Shown here: in pieces, positions 53,401 through 61,730 of the stretch
Layout: every line of letters starts with the position of its first letter
How positions within the stretch are numbered: position 1 is the stretch's first letter
Assembly (NCBI GenBank): GCA_018712515.1
Contig: DVGW01000028.1
Coordinates: 51,347 to 115,346 of the forward strand
Origin: Aphodovivens avicola
Lineage (GTDB): Bacteria > Actinomycetota > Coriobacteriia > Coriobacteriales > Eggerthellaceae
Direction: 5' to 3'
Length of the DNA stretch: 64,000 nt
Program-made: the position numbers and the translations under genes
The notes under the pieces: model-generated
The model's database searches: none
Seen by the model: only the letters and a program-made list of their open reading frames with translations
Told to the model about the DNA's origin: nothing

Positions 53401-55353
53401 CGCCCGATCCGCCTGGTCGACCAGTGGATGTACCACACGCGCCTCTACGCCGCCGCCAAGGTGGCCACCGGGCGCAAGGACCTCGACCTCATCCAGCTGA
53501 ACAGCTTCGGCTGCGGCTTGGACGCGCTTACCACCGACCAGGTGCAGGAGATCCTCGAGCGCGCCGGCAAGGTGTACACCGTGCTCAAGATCGACGAGGT
53601 GTCCAACCTGGGCGCCGCGCGCATCCGCGTGCGCAGCCTGCTGGCAGCCCTTAAGGACCAGGCGGACGAGGAGGCCGAGAAGCAGGCCGAGGTCGCCGGC
53701 TGCCCCGTGGCGTCGCTGAACATCGACAAGGTCGTCGCCGACATGGAGGCGCGCATCGAGGCGAGCGACGGCTCGGTCGAGGGGCGCATCGCCTCCGAGC
53801 TGGCCGAGCAGTCGGCTGCGAGCCGTTCTGCCGAGGATACCCGCGCGCAGGTCGCGGCCGAGCACGTGCCCAACGCGCCGGCGACGTTCACGCAAAAGGC
53901 ATCGCCCGAGGTGCAGGAGCGCTTCCGGCAGCGCGAGGGCGCGTCGACCGAGTTCCCGCGCGCGGTCTACACCGAGAAGATGAAGGAAGAGGGCTACACC
54001 ATCCTGTGCCCGCAGATGGCGCCGATCCATTTCGACCTGCTCATCGACATCTTCAAGCGCAACGGCTACAACCTGGAGCTTCTGCCGTCGGTCGACCACG
54101 GCGCGGTGGACGCGGGCCTCAAGTATGTCAACAACGACATCTGCTACCCGTCGATCCTGGTCACGGGCCAGATCATGGAAGCCGTCATGAGCGGCCGCTA
54201 CGACACCGACAAGCTGGCCGTCATCATCACCCAGACCGGCGGCGGCTGCCGCGCCACCAACTACATCTCGCTGATCCGCAAGGCGCTCGCGGCGGTCGGC
54301 CTGCCGCACGTGCCGGTGATCGCGCTGTCGTTCAAGGACCTGGGCGAGGACAACCCCGGTTTCAAGATCACGCCGCAGATGCTGATGCAGGCCGTGTACG
54401 CGCTGCAGTACGGCGACCTGCTGATGATGACGCTGTACCGCACGCGCCCCTATGAGGTGGAGCCGGGCAGCGCCAACCGCCTGTTCGACCACTGGATGGA
54501 GGTGTGCAAGGGCCAGCTGCGCCGCGGCCTCAAGGGCTCGGAGTTCAAAAAGACCGTGCGCCAGATCGTCGAGGACTTCGACACGCTGCCGTTGCAGGGC
54601 GAGGGCACCAAACCACGCGTGGGCGTGGTCGGCGAGATCCTGGTCAAGTTCCACCCCACGGCCAACAACCAGATCGTCGACGTGATCGAGCGCGAGGGCT
54701 GCGAGGCGGTCGTGCCCGGTCTCATCGAGTTCTTCCTGTTCGGCATCGCCGGCGGCATCTTCCAGCGCCAGCTGGGCAAGACCAAGAAGAGCGAGGTGGG
54801 CAGCAGGATCGCGCTCAAGGCCATCGCCAAGCTGCGCGAGCCGGTGCGCAAGGCGCTCGAGGCCTCCAACCGCTTCGAGCCTCCCACCGACATCTACGAA
54901 CTCGCCGAGTACGCCAGCGAGATCCTGAGCCTGTGCAACTCGATGGGCGAGGGCTGGCTGCTCACCGCCGAGATGGTCGAGCTCATCAAGACGGGCGCGC
55001 CCAACGTGGTGTGCACGCAGCCGTTCGCCTGCCTGCCCAACCACGTCGTCGGCAAGGCGGTCATCAAGGAGCTGCGACGCCGCTACCCGGAGAGCAACAT
55101 CGTTGCGGTCGACTACGACCCCGGCGCCTCCGAAGTCAACCAGCTCAACCGCATCAAGCTGATGATCAGCGTGGCGAAGGCGAACCTTGCCGACAAGGAG
55201 CGCGAGGCGCGGGTGCTGCGTGCGCGCGCCAACCACACCGAGGATCCGGCGCTCGGCGCCCAGGCGAAGGCTGCCGCCGGCTGCGGCTGCGGCTGCGCGG
55301 CGATCGAGGAGGATTTCCACACCGAGGACGAGGTGAGAACTGAGCGGGCGTAG
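50494..55353 (+). CDS. Giant acyl-CoA dehydratase activase / HgdB-like fusion
   Basis: A 1619-aa multidomain protein. Two ASKHA-type BcrAD/BadFG ATPase domains (IGIDVGSTTVKLAIL at about 35; LGIDAGSTTFKAALI at about 352), each with its cluster cysteine region (CAGGTGAFIDQ; CSSGCGSFIES), are followed by a cysteine motif CKGCSNAC (about 660), a DUF2229 domain (about 730-1010) and an HgdB/COG3581-like region (about 1165-1500; DICYPS, GGGCRATNY). The protein ends in GCGCGCA plus an acidic tail. Activases of this type use ATP to drive electron transfer to 2-hydroxyacyl-CoA dehydratases. Its own dehydratase partner is not in the window. Confidence 0.88.
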   Translation: MADEAVNTRNKSNSKPERAADAAAATGPGKDRLHIGIDVGSTTVKLAILDDAHNVRYSIYQRHHADVRATIVEVLEKAAEEFGDEVMTIAITGSGGLLLAQWLGIEFVQEVIASKTAVETFIPKTDVAIELGGEDAKIIYFDQGIEQRMNGTCAGGTGAFIDQMAALLDTDAGGLNELAKSHTTIYPIASRCGVFAKTDVQPLLNEGARKEDIAASIFQSVVTQTISGLACGRPIRGYVAFLGGPLQYLPELRKRFYETLELDDEHIIVPENAHLFVASGCAIAGAASDSARPEKLNDVVERLKSLGDIQGSEVVRLAPLFATEDDYAAFKRRHDSEVVRRGDLSAYEGTAYLGIDAGSTTFKAALIAEDGALLWSHYASNKGDVLGCAKSALAAMYQALPVDDKGHALVHIGHATVTGYGEALLLEALRVDSGEIETVAHLRGAQEMLPGVEFILDIGGQDMKCLRVKDGVIDHIMLNEACSSGCGSFIESFASGLDLDVSEFAQTAIRAKAPVDLGSRCTVFMNSRVKQAQKEGATVGDIAAGLAISVIKNALFKVIKIRDPHDVGTKVIVQGGTFLNDAVLRAFEQLAEVNAVRPDIAGNMGAYGAALLARDRYHQAVHRTALKAGDTGEIAPAVASTLLSLEAIEALAPTHRTVRCKGCSNACLLTVNDFGKDETTGKHRRFITGNRCEKGESFGKGSDTADVPNLFEYKTQRLFGYEPLAPEDAPRGSVGIPRALNMYENYPFWFTFFTQLGWRVVLSDPSTKKTYEAGIESMPSESVCYPAKLSHGHIMNLLDKHPDFIWFPCSKWERQEDEGAGNHFNCPIVASYAEALRLNIDELRTSDVQFLNPWLPYDRKDLLKKRLYEDLVKAHPDLMGAGVPAPTRAEVDAAVEAAWAEDEAFKRDMRTKGEQTLAWMEQTGTHGIVLAGRPYHNDPEINHAIPELLTSFGLAVLTEDSIAHLGTLERPIRLVDQWMYHTRLYAAAKVATGRKDLDLIQLNSFGCGLDALTTDQVQEILERAGKVYTVLKIDEVSNLGAARIRVRSLLAALKDQADEEAEKQAEVAGCPVASLNIDKVVADMEARIEASDGSVEGRIASELAEQSAASRSAEDTRAQVAAEHVPNAPATFTQKASPEVQERFRQREGASTEFPRAVYTEKMKEEGYTILCPQMAPIHFDLLIDIFKRNGYNLELLPSVDHGAVDAGLKYVNNDICYPSILVTGQIMEAVMSGRYDTDKLAVIITQTGGGCRATNYISLIRKALAAVGLPHVPVIALSFKDLGEDNPGFKITPQMLMQAVYALQYGDLLMMTLYRTRPYEVEPGSANRLFDHWMEVCKGQLRRGLKGSEFKKTVRQIVEDFDTLPLQGEGTKPRVGVVGEILVKFHPTANNQIVDVIEREGCEAVVPGLIEFFLFGIAGGIFQRQLGKTKKSEVGSRIALKAIAKLREPVRKALEASNRFEPPTDIYELAEYASEILSLCNSMGEGWLLTAEMVELIKTGAPNVVCTQPFACLPNHVVGKAVIKELRRRYPESNIVAVDYDPGASEVNQLNRIKLMISVAKANLADKEREARVLRARANHTEDPALGAQAKAAAGCGCGCAAIEEDFHTEDEVRTERA

Positions 55354-55383
55354 GGTCTGCACGGTCGTAGGCGATAGACGGGA

Positions 55384-55424
55384 GTGCCGCCCTTCGCGCC
55401 GATGGCGCGGGGGCGGTACATTTT
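55384..55424 (+). terminator. Rho-independent terminator after the activase gene
   Basis: GTGCCGCCC (55384-55392) pairs with GGGCGGTAC (55411-55419, one G-T), with an inner CGCGCC-GAT-GGCGCG stem, then ATTTT. The inner part is the TTCGCGCCGATGG 13-mer also found twice near 17.75 kb. Confidence 0.8.
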
Positions 55425-55490
55425 AAGGGGGGTTTTACGGGTCGGGAGCGGTTTTGCGGAGTAGAATCGTGCAGAACACGTTGTTTTTGG

Positions 55491-55522
55491 ACTGGGAAAA
55501 CTAGGTGTTTGAACTGGGAAAA
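55491..55522 (+). promoter_or_regulatory. Tandem direct repeat ACTGGGAAAA, 22-bp period, upstream of the subtilase
   Basis: ACTGGGAAAA at 55491-55500 and again at 55513-55522, each preceded by TTGG/TTGA. The 22-bp spacing puts both on the same DNA face. A -10-like TAGAAT lies upstream (55462-55467) and a perfect 14-bp palindrome AAAACGCGCGTTTT downstream (55555-55568). Confidence 0.45.
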
Positions 55523-55603
55523 TGCTGAATAACCCCAGGTCAGGCGCACTCCAAAAAACGCGCGTTTTGCGCGATCCCATCGGGCTTGAGAAGGGCGAGG
55601 ACC

Positions 55604-58600
55604 ATGGCAAAGAGGATTTCGACGTTCTTTCTGGCGGTCGTTCTGGCGGTTGGGCTGCTTCCGCTGCCTGCGATGGCGGAGGAGGCGGCGGCGCAGCCGG
55701 AGATTCAGCTCGAGCCGGGCACGTACGTCGAGCATGAGGCCATTGCGTACGTGGTCGACGGCGGCGCGCGGGCGCGGGCGTTCTCGCTGGGCGGCGATCT
55801 GATCGATGGCGCGCAGACGCTGATGGAAGTGGGCGCCGACGCGGCCGAGGAGGCGCTGGGCGACGAGGTCGGCGCGGGCGGCGAAGCGTCGCCGGCGGCG
55901 CGTGCGCGCATGCTGTCGCTCGACGACGCCTCCGACGAGCCCGCCGGACGCCTCGTGCTGGTGCATGACGACTCCAAGACGACCGAGGAGCTCATCGCTG
56001 CGCTGCAGGCGGATGAGCGCGTCGTGTTCGCCGAGCCCAACTGCTACGTCGAGTCGTTCGATGCTGAGCCGGACGGGGGTATGGAGGACGGCGTCGACGC
56101 AGACGCGGGCGACGCGGGCAGCGCGATGGATCCCGGCGATGAGGGGTTGTCGACCGAGGGCTCCGGAGGCGACGTGGTCGTCAACGGGGACGTTGTCCCC
56201 AGCGAGGCAAGCGACGAGACCGCGGCCGAAGGCGCGTTCGGCGCCAACGAGAGCGTTGCAGCTTCCGATAACGTTGACGGCCAGACCGAGCCCTCCGGCG
56301 GCGCGGCTGACGCCGAGCCGACCGTGTTCGGCTTCGACAAGGATGAGCCCGCCTCCGACATGACCGCGTTCCAGTGGGGGATGTCCAACAACGGCTCGAT
56401 GGGCGGCGTTTCCGCCGAAGAGGCGGTCGATATCGACTACGATGCTTGGAACAACGCCGTTGCGGCGGGCGGCCTCGATGACGTGGTTGTGGCCGTCATC
56501 GATTCCGGCGTCGACGAAACCAACCCCGATCTTGCCGGCGTTCTGTGGGACGAGGGCGAAGAATATCCCGAGCTCACCGTTCTCGGTGGCGATGCGCATG
56601 GCTTCTCGACGGTTCCCGACACTACGTCAACAAGCCCGATCTCTGCAGAGCAATCGCACGGCACGCATGTTGCCGGAATCATTGCGGCAGAATGGAACAA
56701 TGAGGGCACCTCGGGAGTGGCTCCCAACGCCAAGATCATGTCGGTGCGCAGCGAGGTGGATGCCGCCTCCGATATGCTGCGCTGCATCAACTACGTGACC
56801 GAAGCGGCGAAGGCGGGCGTTAACGTGCGCGTGGCGAACTGCTCGTGGGGCATGGGATCCAACGCCTCGCGCGCGTTCGATGTGGCGTTTACCCAGATGG
56901 GCAAAGTAGGCGTGATGGCGGTATTCGCCTCTGGCAATTCCGACAGCGATATGGATGCCACGTTAAACACGATCTCGACGTTGCGCGACAACCCGTATGT
57001 TGTGGTTACGGACTCTATCGACGCATCGGGCGAGCTGTCGATGTTCAGCTGCTACGGCCAGGCGACGACCGACGTCGTGGCGCCCGGCTCCACCATCTTG
57101 TCGACCTGGCCGACGTCGAACCCGCAATATCTGGGTGAAGAGGACGATGCCGCCGCGCTCTACGAGAGCTTCGATAGCAAGACGCGCGTAGCCGGCGGTG
57201 TTTTGAATGCCGAAGACAATCCGGTGTTAAGCGGGAACCAGGCGCTTTCGTTCCAGTACGAGAGCATGGGCGGGCAGAGCGTTCCTGTCGTGCAAGACGA
57301 AAAGCGCTTCGACGGAGATGCGTCTTTGAAGCTGTCCTACAGTGCCGAAGAGGCACTTTCGCTGGGTGCGGGCGGCCTTATGGTCGTGCGGAGCAGCGAG
57401 CTGGACTTATCTGACCTCCCCGAGAAGCCTCGCTATCTCAGCATTCGCATGACCAGCGAATGCGCGAATGGTGGTTCGGGCTATCCTCAGGTGATGGTAA
57501 GCGTGAATACGACGGACGGCTCTCAAAGCGCTTCGCCGTCTTTTGGTTCTGAATTCGGGATAGGCGGTGACTCTTGGACGGGGTACTTCGTCGAGCTGCC
57601 CGAGAACACCGATTTCGAGAATTTCGGCATAACCATTTCGTATCTCAACCTTCAGATAAGTGTTTTGGGCGGCCAGCGTCCAGCGCAGGTTGCAGACGGC
57701 ACGATCTACATCGACAGCATCGGCTTGGGCAGCGACCTTGTACCCTACAAATACAGCCAGGGAACTTCGATGGCGGCGCCGGCAGTGACGGGCGTTGCGG
57801 CAGTGATAGCGGGAACGCACTCAGAAGCCTCCGCTGCGCAGCTGGCGGCATACGTGAAGGGCGCCGCCGTGGGCGATGCCTACGAGGAGTCCTGTTCGAC
57901 GGGCGGCTACGCTACGGTTGACGGCGCCGCGAATCCGTCTCCGGTGCCTGTTGAGGCAGAGGTTGCCGAAGGCGGCGACACCATCACGGTGCGCGGCTAT
58001 TTTGTGCCGGACGACGTGGAGGTGAGCGTGGGCGGCGCATCGTGCGAAGTGGTGTCGCGCGACGACGCCGTAGGCGGTTCTGGCGACGACGAGCTTACCG
58101 AGCTGACGGTTCGAACGCCCGAGGGATTCGCCGGCGGCGAGGCGTGGGTTGAGCTTGCGGGGAGCAACGGCAGCGGTCGGATGCTGGTTCAGTTTGAGGG
58201 GATTTCGCAGGAGGAGCCCGCCGATCCCCAGGTTGCCTATTACGACGAAACGAACCTTCCCGTGCCAGACGAGCTGGACGACTGGGGAGGGTGGCAGCTC
58301 ATCGGCTTTGCCGGCGATGTGTATGCGCTTCCCCAGGAAAACGAGATGAACTACAACGCCGAGCATAGCTTCATGATGAAGTACGACCCGCAGCTGCAGG
58401 AGTGGAGCCGCGTGGCAGTTCCCTCCTCCGAGCAGTTGGCCGCCGCAGGCGTGCGCAATGTTACGAGCATGGCGGGCACCACCTACCAGGGCTCGTTGAT
58501 CGTGCAGATCACCAGCAACGCGCACACGGAAGGCAGTGAGTTCTACACAGCAGGCAGCTTCTGGCGCTACACCGTCGAGGGGACGTGGGAGCATATTCCC

Positions 58601-59473
58601 GTGCCGTCCCTCGACGGCGAGACGCTTTCGCTGTCCGCCTTGGGAAGCGACGGCGAAAGCCTCTACGTGTTCGGCGGCAAGGGGTCTTACGGCTATCCTG
58701 ACGCGAGCGGCGCGGCAGGCGGCGAGGTGAAGACCATCTTCCGCGTCGACCTGGAAACGGGGGCGGCCGTTGAGGTGGGTGAGATGGTGCGCGAGCGCCA
58801 TAACGCGCAGATTGCCTACCGCGACGGCGTCTTTTTGGTGGGCGGCGGTCAGAACACGTCTGCGCAGGAAGCCAGCAGCATGGGCGTCGAGCGCTTCCGC
58901 GTGCTCAGCGAGGCCGAGACGCTCCCCTCGCCGACAACGGGCGAGATGACGGAGTATCCTGCCGGATCGCTCGTGAACGGCGCCGTGCGCATGTCGTCCC
59001 TGGTCACAGAAACAGGCGAGCTGGCGTTTGCGCCGGCGGCGGTTGCCGACGGCTTCATGATCGTCGGGCCGCGCTGCGACGAGGGCAAAGGGGTTGCCGA
59101 CACCTACACCGTGTCAAGCGAAGAGGGCGCGTTGCCGCAGACGTACGGCAAGCTCGCTTCCGATCAGCGCCTTTTGGCCCCCTCCGCGCTTGCCTACGAG
59201 GGAGCGCTCTACGTGCTTGCGGCAACGTCGTCGAAACCGTACCGCGTGTTCAGCGCGACGGCGGTTGATACGGTCGCGCAGCCGGGCGACTACGTGGCGC
59301 CCGAGGACGGCGACGACTCCGGCACCGCTTCCGACGATGACGCCGGCAGCGGCCTCAAGCCCCTCGCCTCCGCGGGCGACCCGCTGGGGCGGCTGGCGGT
59401 CGCGGCGTCGCTTGCCGCGCTCGCGGGCGTCGCGGGCGTTGCCGGCACCCGCATTCGCTCGCGGCGCGGCTGA
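55604..59473 (+). CDS. Large secreted subtilisin-like serine protease with inserted domain and Kelch-like C-terminal half
   Basis: A 1289-aa exported S8 peptidase. A signal peptide (1-about 25, ending LPAMAEEA) precedes a propeptide (about 95-145: LVLVHDDSKTTEELIAALQA), an acidic linker, and the catalytic domain with Asp300 (AVIDSGVDETNPDL), His352 (SHGTHVAG), oxyanion Asn445 (ASGNSDS) and Ser722 (QGTSMAAPAVTG). The Asn-Ser distance of 277 residues reveals a domain of about 200 residues inserted at about 515-710. Then come an IPT-like segment, a Kelch-like propeller (about 880-1220) and a C-terminal helix ending RIRSRRG. ATG 55604 is chosen over TTG 55586 (GAAGGGCGAGG upstream). Confidence 0.88.
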   Translation: MAKRISTFFLAVVLAVGLLPLPAMAEEAAAQPEIQLEPGTYVEHEAIAYVVDGGARARAFSLGGDLIDGAQTLMEVGADAAEEALGDEVGAGGEASPAARARMLSLDDASDEPAGRLVLVHDDSKTTEELIAALQADERVVFAEPNCYVESFDAEPDGGMEDGVDADAGDAGSAMDPGDEGLSTEGSGGDVVVNGDVVPSEASDETAAEGAFGANESVAASDNVDGQTEPSGGAADAEPTVFGFDKDEPASDMTAFQWGMSNNGSMGGVSAEEAVDIDYDAWNNAVAAGGLDDVVVAVIDSGVDETNPDLAGVLWDEGEEYPELTVLGGDAHGFSTVPDTTSTSPISAEQSHGTHVAGIIAAEWNNEGTSGVAPNAKIMSVRSEVDAASDMLRCINYVTEAAKAGVNVRVANCSWGMGSNASRAFDVAFTQMGKVGVMAVFASGNSDSDMDATLNTISTLRDNPYVVVTDSIDASGELSMFSCYGQATTDVVAPGSTILSTWPTSNPQYLGEEDDAAALYESFDSKTRVAGGVLNAEDNPVLSGNQALSFQYESMGGQSVPVVQDEKRFDGDASLKLSYSAEEALSLGAGGLMVVRSSELDLSDLPEKPRYLSIRMTSECANGGSGYPQVMVSVNTTDGSQSASPSFGSEFGIGGDSWTGYFVELPENTDFENFGITISYLNLQISVLGGQRPAQVADGTIYIDSIGLGSDLVPYKYSQGTSMAAPAVTGVAAVIAGTHSEASAAQLAAYVKGAAVGDAYEESCSTGGYATVDGAANPSPVPVEAEVAEGGDTITVRGYFVPDDVEVSVGGASCEVVSRDDAVGGSGDDELTELTVRTPEGFAGGEAWVELAGSNGSGRMLVQFEGISQEEPADPQVAYYDETNLPVPDELDDWGGWQLIGFAGDVYALPQENEMNYNAEHSFMMKYDPQLQEWSRVAVPSSEQLAAAGVRNVTSMAGTTYQGSLIVQITSNAHTEGSEFYTAGSFWRYTVEGTWEHIPVPSLDGETLSLSALGSDGESLYVFGGKGSYGYPDASGAAGGEVKTIFRVDLETGAAVEVGEMVRERHNAQIAYRDGVFLVGGGQNTSAQEASSMGVERFRVLSEAETLPSPTTGEMTEYPAGSLVNGAVRMSSLVTETGELAFAPAAVADGFMIVGPRCDEGKGVADTYTVSSEEGALPQTYGKLASDQRLLAPSALAYEGALYVLAATSSKPYRVFSATAVDTVAQPGDYVAPEDGDDSGTASDDDAGSGLKPLASAGDPLGRLAVAASLAALAGVAGVAGTRIRSRRG

Positions 59474-59667
59474 CGGCACCCGTATCCATCGCAACCGGCT
59501 ATGCGCCCGGGCGCGCGTTCTGCCAAAGGTAGGGCGCGCGTTCCGCCAGAGGCCGGGCGGGCGGCATCGCCTGAGCTTGCCCGCGCTGCGCGATGCGCGG
59601 CCGCTACTGCGTGCGCCGATCCGCGCGTTATACTGAAGCAAAGGGGCATCGGCGAAAGGAGCGCGGG

Positions 59668-60714
59668 ATGATCGAGATTCACGGAGCGGACGGATCCGAG
59701 GCCGGCGCCGGGGCGGCTGCCGACGGCGCTTCTGTTGGCGCTCCGAACGCGGGGGAAAGCTCTGCCGCCAATCTCGCCGCGCCCGACGCTGACGATGCCG
59801 CTGCTGCTGCCGTCGATCATGAGGGCGCTTGCGCCTACGACACCGCTCGGCTTGCGGCCCTTCTGCCCGAGCCTTTGCCCGACGCGCACAAGTACTCGCG
59901 CGGCAAGCTCGTAGTCGTAGGCGGGGCGGACGCCTACCCCGGCGCGGCCTGCCTTGCCGCCGCCGCGTCGCAGCGGGCGGGCGCGGGCTATACCGAGGTG
60001 CGGTGCGCGCCCTCGTCCGTCGCCCAGGTCCGCTCGTTTCGCCCGTCGCTCGTGGCGCGCGCATGGGATGGGCTTGCCGCCGAAGATCTGGCTCCCGCGC
60101 GTGCCGGCCGACCTGTCGCCTACGCGGTGGGCAGCGGCATGGACGCCGCCTCCGACGCTGCGGCTGCGCAGACCAAGCGCCTGGTCTGCCTCGTGCTCAA
60201 GCACGCGCACGCGTCCGTTTTGGTGGACGGCGGAGGCTTGGCGCCCCTTGCAAGCGAAAAAGGCCGCCGCCTGTTGCGCCGCCGCTTCCTTCATGGCTGG
60301 CCGACCGTCGTGACGCCCCATGCCGGCGAGGCGGCCCGGCTCGCCGCGCCGCTCGACCTTCCGACCGACGATCAGGGGCGGCTTGCCCGCTTGCTGGCGC
60401 TTGCCTACGGCGTTGTCGCCGTGGTCAAAGGACCCGACACCTACATCTCCGATGGCGAGACCCTGGTCTGCGTGGACGAGGGAACGCCCGCGCTCGCCAA
60501 AGCGGGCACGGGAGACGTTCTCGCCGGGGCTTTGGGCGCGCTGCTTGCCCAAGGGCTCGACCCGCTTGACGCGGCGGTCCTCGCCGTGACCCTGCACGCC
60601 CGCGCCGGCCGCATCGCCGCCGAGCTCACGAGCGTTATCAGCGCCATCGCCGAGGACGTGGTCGAAGCTCTGCCCGCCGCCATCCGCTCGCTGGGGCAGC
60701 CGCCCGCCCGCTAG
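59668..60714 (+). CDS. nnrD: ADP-dependent (S)-NAD(P)H-hydrate dehydratase
   Basis: Repairs hydrated NAD(P)H. The ribokinase-like CARKD domain shows GKLVVVGGADAYPGAACLAA (about residues 75-94), VTPHAGEAARL, VVKGPDTYI and the nucleotide motif AGTGDVLAGALGALL. The N-terminal 60 residues are an Ala/Asp-rich extension without fold signals; no epimerase (NnrE) half is present. ATG 59668 follows CGAAAGGAG. Total 348 aa, against about 280 for the catalytic domain alone. Confidence 0.88.
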   Translation: MIEIHGADGSEAGAGAAADGASVGAPNAGESSAANLAAPDADDAAAAAVDHEGACAYDTARLAALLPEPLPDAHKYSRGKLVVVGGADAYPGAACLAAAASQRAGAGYTEVRCAPSSVAQVRSFRPSLVARAWDGLAAEDLAPARAGRPVAYAVGSGMDAASDAAAAQTKRLVCLVLKHAHASVLVDGGGLAPLASEKGRRLLRRRFLHGWPTVVTPHAGEAARLAAPLDLPTDDQGRLARLLALAYGVVAVVKGPDTYISDGETLVCVDEGTPALAKAGTGDVLAGALGALLAQGLDPLDAAVLAVTLHARAGRIAAELTSVISAIAEDVVEALPAAIRSLGQPPAR

Positions 60715-61086
60715 AACTGCCTGCTTCTTCGCTCGTCTTTCCGTCCGCTGTCCTCGTCTGCTGTCTTGTCGAGCTCCCTCTCGCCCTTTTTGCGCGCGCC
60801 GCTTCGACGGATCTTCGTCAATTTCGAGCGTTAAACCACTGCTGAGACGCTCGAAATTGACGAAGATCCGTCTGCGGCTGCAAAGTGTCCCGTCCCGCCC
60901 GCCGCCCAACCTGCCCGCCCCGTCCCGCCCGCCGCCCGCCTCGCTGCCCGTCCTTTCCGATATGTCGGTTCGGCAACGGATCGCCCCGTTGCGTCGCGCC
61001 CTCGTTCGCCCCTGCGCCGTGCGTCTATAATGAAGGTGCAGGGCAAGCCGTCCTGCGCAACTTCGCCTCCCGGAAAGGGGATCGCT
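60715..61086. other. 372-bp gap with a perfect 25-bp inverted repeat and a direct repeat
   Basis: No gene is supported. It holds the 60806-60872 inverted repeat, a 19-bp direct repeat (CCCGTCCCGCCCGCCGCCC at 60889-60907 and 60919-60937) and a TATAAT box (61026-61031) for the DUF308 gene. Confidence 0.6.
60806..60872. repeat. Perfect 25-bp inverted repeat after nnrD
   Basis: 60806-60830 (GACGGATCTTCGTCAATTTC...) is the exact reverse complement of 60848-60872, with a 17-nt loop. No T-run follows. Sequence unrelated to the other 25-bp arms in the window. Confidence 0.85.
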
Positions 61087-61611
61087 ATGTATACCGAAAC
61101 AAAACGAGACTGGGGCACGATCGTCGCCGGCATCCTGCTGGTGATCTGCGCGTTCGTGTGCATGCTGATGCCGGGGGTGACGCTGGTGACGATCACGATG
61201 ATCGCCGGAGCGGGCTTTTTGATCTCGGGCATCATGGATGCCGTCGAGTACGCGCGCTTCCGCAGGCAGCTTATGCTATCGGGCTGGGTGCTCGCTTACG
61301 CGATCCTGGACATTCTGATCGGCGCGATGTTTTTGCTGCACCCGATGGCGTTCTCGGTGGTGCTGCCGTGGATGATCGGCGGGTTCTTCATCGCGTTCGG
61401 CGTGTTCGAGATCGCAGGCGCCTTGCGCGGCCGCAAGGCGGGCGTGCCGCTGTGGGGATGGGCGCTGTTCTCGGGAATCGTGGGCGTGCTGTGCGGGCTT
61501 ACGTTCTTCCTCAGCCCGGCGACGCTGTCGATATTCATCGCGCTGTTCATGATCATGCGCGGCGCGACGCTTCTGGTGTTCGGTTGGAACGCCGGGCGCA
61601 TGCTTCTCTAG
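61087..61611 (+). CDS. DUF308/HdeD-family membrane protein
   Basis: A 174-aa protein with six membrane helices in the paired DUF308 pattern (IVAGILLVICAFVCMLMPG, ITMIAGAGFLISGIMDAVEY, then GGFFIAFGVFEIAGALRGR). HdeD-type proteins are linked to acid stress in enterobacteria; the role here is unknown. ATG 61087 follows GGAAAGGGG; TATAAT at 61026-61031 is a likely -10. A terminator follows at 61651. Confidence 0.85.
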   Translation: MYTETKRDWGTIVAGILLVICAFVCMLMPGVTLVTITMIAGAGFLISGIMDAVEYARFRRQLMLSGWVLAYAILDILIGAMFLLHPMAFSVVLPWMIGGFFIAFGVFEIAGALRGRKAGVPLWGWALFSGIVGVLCGLTFFLSPATLSIFIALFMIMRGATLLVFGWNAGRMLL

Positions 61612-61650
61612 CTGCCGCCGCGTGGTAGAATCCGACATGAACTGAGAGGG

Positions 61651-61674
61651 AAAGGCCCCGGCTTCGGGGCCTTT
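61651..61674 (+). terminator. Rho-independent terminator between the DUF308 gene and ligA
   Basis: AAAGGCCCCG (61651-61660), loop GCTT, CGGGGCCTTT (61665-61674), then CTGCTG: a compact perfect stem. TAGAAT just before it (61626-61631) may be a ligA promoter element. Confidence 0.75.
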
Positions 61675-61730
61675 CTGCTGCCGGGGACCCGCGCGGGCGC
61701 GCGGGCGCGCAGAGGGCAAGGAGCACGCAT

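Noticed and set aside
50473..55362. Very long open frame antisense to the activase gene
   Set aside because: It mirrors codon bias of a high-GC gene on the other strand and has no recognisable domain. Similar long antisense frames over 31-34 kb and 35.6-39.9 kb are rejected for the same reason.
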